Translations under genes and position numbers: made by a program
Part shown: piece after piece, positions 59,846 through 64,000 of the stretch
Layout of the letters: each line of letters opens with the position of its first letter
Numbering within the stretch: the stretch's first letter is position 1
From: Nemophila menziesii
Taxonomy: Eukaryota > Streptophyta > Magnoliopsida > Boraginales > Hydrophyllaceae
Reading direction: 5' to 3'
NCBI GenBank assembly: GCA_029959085.1
Contig: JARWIR010000001.1
Span: 64,666,899 to 64,730,898, forward strand
Length of the DNA stretch: 64,000 nucleotides
The notes under the pieces: generated by a model
Told to the model about the DNA's origin: nothing
The model's input: only the letters and a program-made list of their open reading frames with translations
Databases searched by the model: none

Positions 59846-60044
59846 CACAAAGAGGTAATCATCTATACCTCTTTCGAAATTTATGTATAAATATATAAGT
59901 TATCTATATTGCTAACTATATTGCTCTTGTTTTGAAGCATTGCATCTACATCAAAAGGGCACTCCAATAAGACGTTCGAATCTCTATAAAAAAGGTATGT
60001 TTCTTTGTAATACTAGATTATTTAACTTAAACTTGTTAAGTCCC

Positions 60045-60600
60045 CCCAAAAAGACTATAAACTTTCGAAATTTAACCTCAAATGTATGGAAAATGATTTT
60101 TAACCCCTAATAATAGTAGTTAACCACCTGAACTTGCGAAGATGACCCCACTTTGTTTGGGAAACGTTAAAACTTAACCCATATAGTTCTTAATAAATCT
60201 GTAAACTTTCGAAAATGACCCCCAAAATTATAAAAATAGCTTAGTAACCCCTAGTATAGTAGATAGACCCATTTTACTTTCGAAATTAACCACTTATGTA
60301 TGAAAAATTGTTAAATACACTATGACCCCATAACTTAACTAACTTTCGAAATTAAAACCCTTTTGTTTTCGAAATTAAACCCCTTAACTTTCGAAATTAA
60401 ACCCTTTAAGTACCAAAATTAAACCCCTTAGCTTTCGAAATTAAACTCCTTAGCTTTCGAAATTTAACCCCTTAACTTTCAAAATTTACCCTTTAAGTTC
60501 GTAATTAACCCCTTAAGTATGAAAAATGATAAATGACCCCTTACATTTAGTATAAATCCCTAAAACTTGCGAAAATGACCCCTTTTATTATGTTAGAATT
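60045..60600. repeat. array of ACTTTCGAAATTAAACCCCTT-type units
   Basis: The TTCGAAA(T/A)T word followed by (A/T)AACCCC recurs at least twelve times with spacing from about 20 to 60 bp, tightest at 60345-60480 where the period is about 20-23 bp. The spacing is irregular, unlike a clean satellite. Confidence 0.85.
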
Positions 60601-61129
60601 TTAAATAACCACCTTTTAATCTTGTTTGAAGCATCTTCACTTCTTGGAGGAGTATTACTAAAGCATCTATTACAAAGATTACAACAAAAGAAGCTTTAAA
60701 GTATCAACTGTCCAAGAAAGGTATAACTTTTTTCATCTGCAATATTTTATTATTCAAGTATTTAAAACGGTTTGTAATAATTTTATTTGTATTTTGTTCC
60801 TTTATTTAGAGTATTTTTTTTCCACTTAACCCTTACGGTTTGTGAAGGATTTATGATGCGAAAAATATCAAACTATACGATATCGTCAACTAGAGTATTA
60901 GGTTACGCGTTTAAAAGAATAGACAACGATAAACAACCTTAAATGCAAAATAGTTTAGACTAAGAAAACACACCAAATCAATCTTAATTGCAATATAGTT
61001 TTGACTAAATAAACACAACAACACAAATTTAAAACAACATAAATTATTCTTTAAATAGGCAACCAAATTGATTTCAAACAAACAGATTTCTAATAAATTG
61101 ATTTCAAACTAATTGATTTTAAACAAACT

Positions 61130-61830
61130 CTAACTCTTAAATTTTCTAAATACAACTTAATTTAATTTGTCTAAATAACTCTATATTAATTTTTCTAAAT
61201 AAACTATAAATATTATTTTCTAAATAAACCCTAACTCAAATTTTTCTAAATAAGCCCTAAATCAAATTTTTAAACAAACTCTAACTTAATTTTCCTACAT
61301 AAACCTAAACTCAAATCTTCTAAACAAACTATAACTTAATTATTTCTAAAAAACCCTAACTCAAACTATAACTCTAACTCTTATTTTCCAAATTAACTAT
61401 AAGTCTATAACTCTTATTTTCCAAATAAACTATATCTATTATTTTCTTAATACAACCTAACTTAATTTTTCTAAACAAACTATAACTTAATTTTTCTAAA
61501 AAAACTATAACTCTTGTTTTCCAAATACACTATAACTCTTATCTTCTAAATAAACTATATCTATTATTTTCTAAATACAACCTAACTTAATTTTTCTAAG
61601 CAAACTATAACTCTTATTTTCCAAATACACTATAACTCTTATTTTCTAAATAAACTATATCTATTATTTTCTAAATACAACCTAACTTAATTTTTCTAAA
61701 CAAACTATAACTTAATTTTTTAAACAAACTATAACTCTTATTTTCCAAATACACTATAAGTCTTACTTTCCAAATAAAGTATAAGTCTTACTTTCCAAAT
61801 AAATTATAACTATAACTTTTATAATTAAAC
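61130..61830. repeat. array of AACTATAACTCTTATTTTC-type units
   Basis: A-rich units such as AACTATAACT(C/T)TTATTTTC, AAATACACTATAACTC and AAATACAACCTAACTTAATT recur throughout. A higher-order unit of about 110-120 bp repeats at 61435-61500, 61555-61610 and 61655-61710. It ends about 80 bp before the transposase start codon. Confidence 0.85.
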
Positions 61831-61911
61831 CAAACTAGACTTTCTAAGTAAACTAAACTATGTTATGTAAATAAAGTTAGACTAAAAATATACCTCGTGT
61901 ATTTAGATATC

Positions 61912-64000
61912 ATGTCTTCATCAAGATCCGGTGGGCGAGGATCTGGTCCTAGAGATCGTGGAAACCATCAACAGGTTGCCCTAGTACAATTTGGAATTGA
62001 TGCTATGATTGCTCGACAAGCAATGCTAACCACAAATGCCGTTTATAGCGACGTAGAAGGTATGAACCTTAACTAACAACTCAAGAATAATTAAAAACTA
62101 AACATTAAAAAAATAACTTATCAATAAACAGCTGAAGACGCCGAAGAGTATCTAGACGGCTCTAGATCCGACATGGGTAGCCAATATCAAACCCAAGGAA
62201 ACCCAACATCGGAAGACACATCCACTCGTGAGAAAGAATACGAGACCCTGGAGGAACAACAACCACCAACAAAACAGACAAGAGTACCAAGATCAGCGGT
62301 GTGGGATGTTTTTGTTAAGGGCCAACCACGTCCGGGATGGGCGGAATGTAAGTTATGCAAACTCTCATACTCCTTACCTGCCGATAAATCTACAGCTAAA
62401 TTTTCGAGACATATTAAATCGGACTATGCGGCAATGAATAAACTAAAAAAATCTACAATAGACCCCCAAACTAGAAAAATCCTTTATCCCTAACATCGAA
62501 CTCACCCGTAGAGAAATGGTAATCTACATTTTTAATAATGCTAAATCGTTTAGTCACGCCTCGAGTCCTCACTTAGATAGGTTCATAAAAAACTCCAAAA
62601 ACCCTTGTTACGAAGCTATACCCACATCTACCCTAATGGCCTGTTTGAAAAAATTATACAAAGAGTTAAGGCATAGTGTTGTGGATGAGCTTAAAAAACT
62701 AACCACCAGGTGTTCCTTAACCGCCGACTTGTGGGAAGCAAAAATGGCTTGAAGATACTTGGAATAACATGTCATTGGATTGACACGAATTGGTTACTAC
62801 AGAAACGAATTATAAGTTTTTGTGTAGTCACTGAACGTCCTACTAGCAATAACTTAAACCAATTAATAACACATAACGCGATAGCCTTTCATATTTCTAA
62901 TCGAGTCCAAACGTGTACGTTTGACAACCGCGCTAATATGGTTGCCGCTGTACCCGACCTCGTTCAATACTTCACTGATGGATCAAGGTATTACAAGAAA
63001 CTGTTTCATATCCGGTGTAACTGTCATATCATTAATTTAATTGTAAGCGATGGTATAGCGGGTATTGGTGTACATTATGACATAGATAGCGGTCAAAGGA
63101 TTTCGGGAACTAATATAGTTACGAAGATTAAGAAAGCGTCCAAGAGTATTAGAAACACTCCCGCATTACTGAGGTCCTTTAAACAGAAATGTAAGGCGGC
63201 AGGGGTACCGTATAAGAGATTACGATTAGCGTGTCCTACAAGATGGAATTCGACACACTTGATGTTAGAACGTGCTTTGGAGTACAAGGAAATTGTTACA
63301 AGCCTCAACAACGAGAACTTGGCCGATAACTTTATTGAAATGAAGGATTGGGACATTATTAGCCAGCTAGTCGAATTTCTCTGGCTATTTACCTACACAA
63401 CCACGGTATTATCTGCAACATACTCTCCGACAAGTCATTGGGTGTTAGAAATGGTGTACGAGATGGCTTTACATATGAAGGATTTTGAGTCAACTACCAG
63501 ACTCATAGAGATAATTAAACCGATGACGGACAAGTTCTTGAAATACTACGACCCTTTTCCATACGTTTTTGCGATATGTTGTGTCCTTGATCCACGATAC
63601 AAGTTGCCGTATACTGCGGAGTTTATCAAACAAATTTATGCATCACTTGGTTACTCAGAGACTGGTACAGAAGCCTACATGAGGAATGTGGAAGCGATAA
63701 TGGTTGACTTGTACAAGACTTATCACGAGAACTTTGACCGCGACGGTAGACCACCCCGTGCCCCACAACCAGTATAGGTGGGTGTTATGAGATCCAGAGC
63801 CGGAAGGATGATAGAGGCAACAAACGTAGCGACGCCAAGCACAAACCAAGACACGAATAATGATTTAACCTATTATCTTAAGTATTCACATGATCCATTC
63901 GTAGAAGACTTCGATATTGTCGACTATTGGAAAAAATATGTTAGCGGACCTGTTTTGCAGATCATGGCACGTTACCTACTGACTATACCAGTTTCCTCGG
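61912..64000 (+). pseudogene. hAT transposase with BED finger and dimerisation domain, interrupted; 3' end outside window
   Basis: Exon 1 (61912-62059, 49 codons plus one base) starts MSSSRSGGRGSGPRDRG and ends at a GT donor. Exon 2 begins at 62132 after a CAG acceptor and keeps frame. The BED finger lies at about 62290-62450 (AVWDVFVKG, CKLCKLSY, STAKFSRHIKS). The core follows with SLTADLWEA, ITCHWID, TFDNRANMVAAV, HIRCNCHIINLIV, CPTRWNSTHLML and VFAICCVLDPRYKL. After a TAG at 63775-63777 the same frame continues to the hAT dimerisation motif DYWKKYVSGPVLQIMARYLL. Apparent single-base frameshifts fall in A5 runs at 62475-62479 and 62740-62744. The enzyme would cut and rejoin element ends as a dimer. 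Confidence 0.88.
62290..62450 (+). pseudogene. BED-type zinc finger of the hAT transposase, last ligand apparently lost
   Basis: The W...F start, CKLC pair and SRH position fit a BED finger. The position after HIKS where a cysteine is expected reads DY, so a Cys-to-Tyr change (TGT to TAT) is possible. BED fingers bind element ends. Confidence 0.65.

Larger units (their letters stand above)
57894..64000 (+). mobile_element. hAT DNA transposon, 5' end at about 57894, 3' end outside the window
   Basis: The probable 5' terminus reads CAGCCTTGGCTAACGG, of the CAG...AACGG type seen in hAT elements. It is followed by subterminal ACCGG/AACCG words and the palindrome GCACCGGCCGGTGC (57939-57952). The 8 bp before it, CATGGGGT, would be the target duplication. 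The transposase gene lies at 61912 onward. The 3' terminus and second duplication are beyond 64000, so the boundary is untested. Confidence 0.7.

Noticed and set aside
61190..61380. AAACCCTAA words suggesting interstitial telomere repeat
   Set aside because: The words are not in tandem and occur within a longer A-rich minisatellite unit; no run of the 7-bp telomere unit exists.

Overview
The window is AT-rich nuclear DNA of a flowering plant, probably a eudicot. The reasons are a spliced sterol-pathway gene with GT-AG introns and a dense, nested set of plant transposable-element families: L1-type LINE, Mutator-like (MULE), hAT, CACTA, Ty1/copia and Ty3/gypsy. I cannot name the species. No bacterial or organellar signature was seen.

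Only one gene looks like an intact ordinary host gene: a five-exon methylsterol monooxygenase (SMO1-type C-4 sterol methyl oxidase) on the minus strand at 1890-4013, predicted 304 aa. Left of it (1-1889) is non-coding DNA with a truncated hAT-like terminus containing a 24-bp perfect palindrome.

From 5.6 to 10.2 kb lies a decayed minus-strand LINE whose domains still sit in the normal order. From about 12.2 to 27 kb is what I read as one large MULE carrying a second gene. A plus-strand DUF1985/Ulp1-type SUMO-protease-like gene (12.2-16.4 kb, both recognisable catalytic positions altered) faces a minus-strand mudrA-like transposase (17.3-25.7 kb). The transposase is cut exactly inside its SWIM zinc finger by a 5.7-kb Ty3/gypsy-type element (17656-23384), whose ATTTA target duplication and tRNA-Asp primer-binding site are visible.

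The centre is copia territory. A degenerate copia element (28530-34937) has a 616-bp MULE-type MITE with five tandem repeats nested in its left LTR. A second copia element (37550-44838) has LTRs identical by eye and a perfect ACACA duplication, yet a broken polyprotein. A third, internally deleted relative of the first (47328-50801) sits inside a CACTA element whose TNP2-type transposase (DUF4218, DUF4216) is at about 51.8-53.2 kb. A 478-bp hAT-type MITE (51079-51556) is also nested in the CACTA element.

The right part holds a gag-bearing gypsy-like element with one LTR (about 54.9-57.2 kb), an unrecognised segment with two copies of a YDGxVRxGxxHG motif, and a hAT element that probably begins at 57894 and runs off the window. 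Its transposase (from 61912) has a short first exon, a BED finger, the hAT core and the dimerisation domain. It is interrupted by two apparent frameshifts at A5 homopolymers and one in-frame TAG. The long leader in front of it consists of several minisatellite arrays. There is no multi-gene pathway here; the interactions are nested insertions, and the order of insertion can be read from the target-site duplications.
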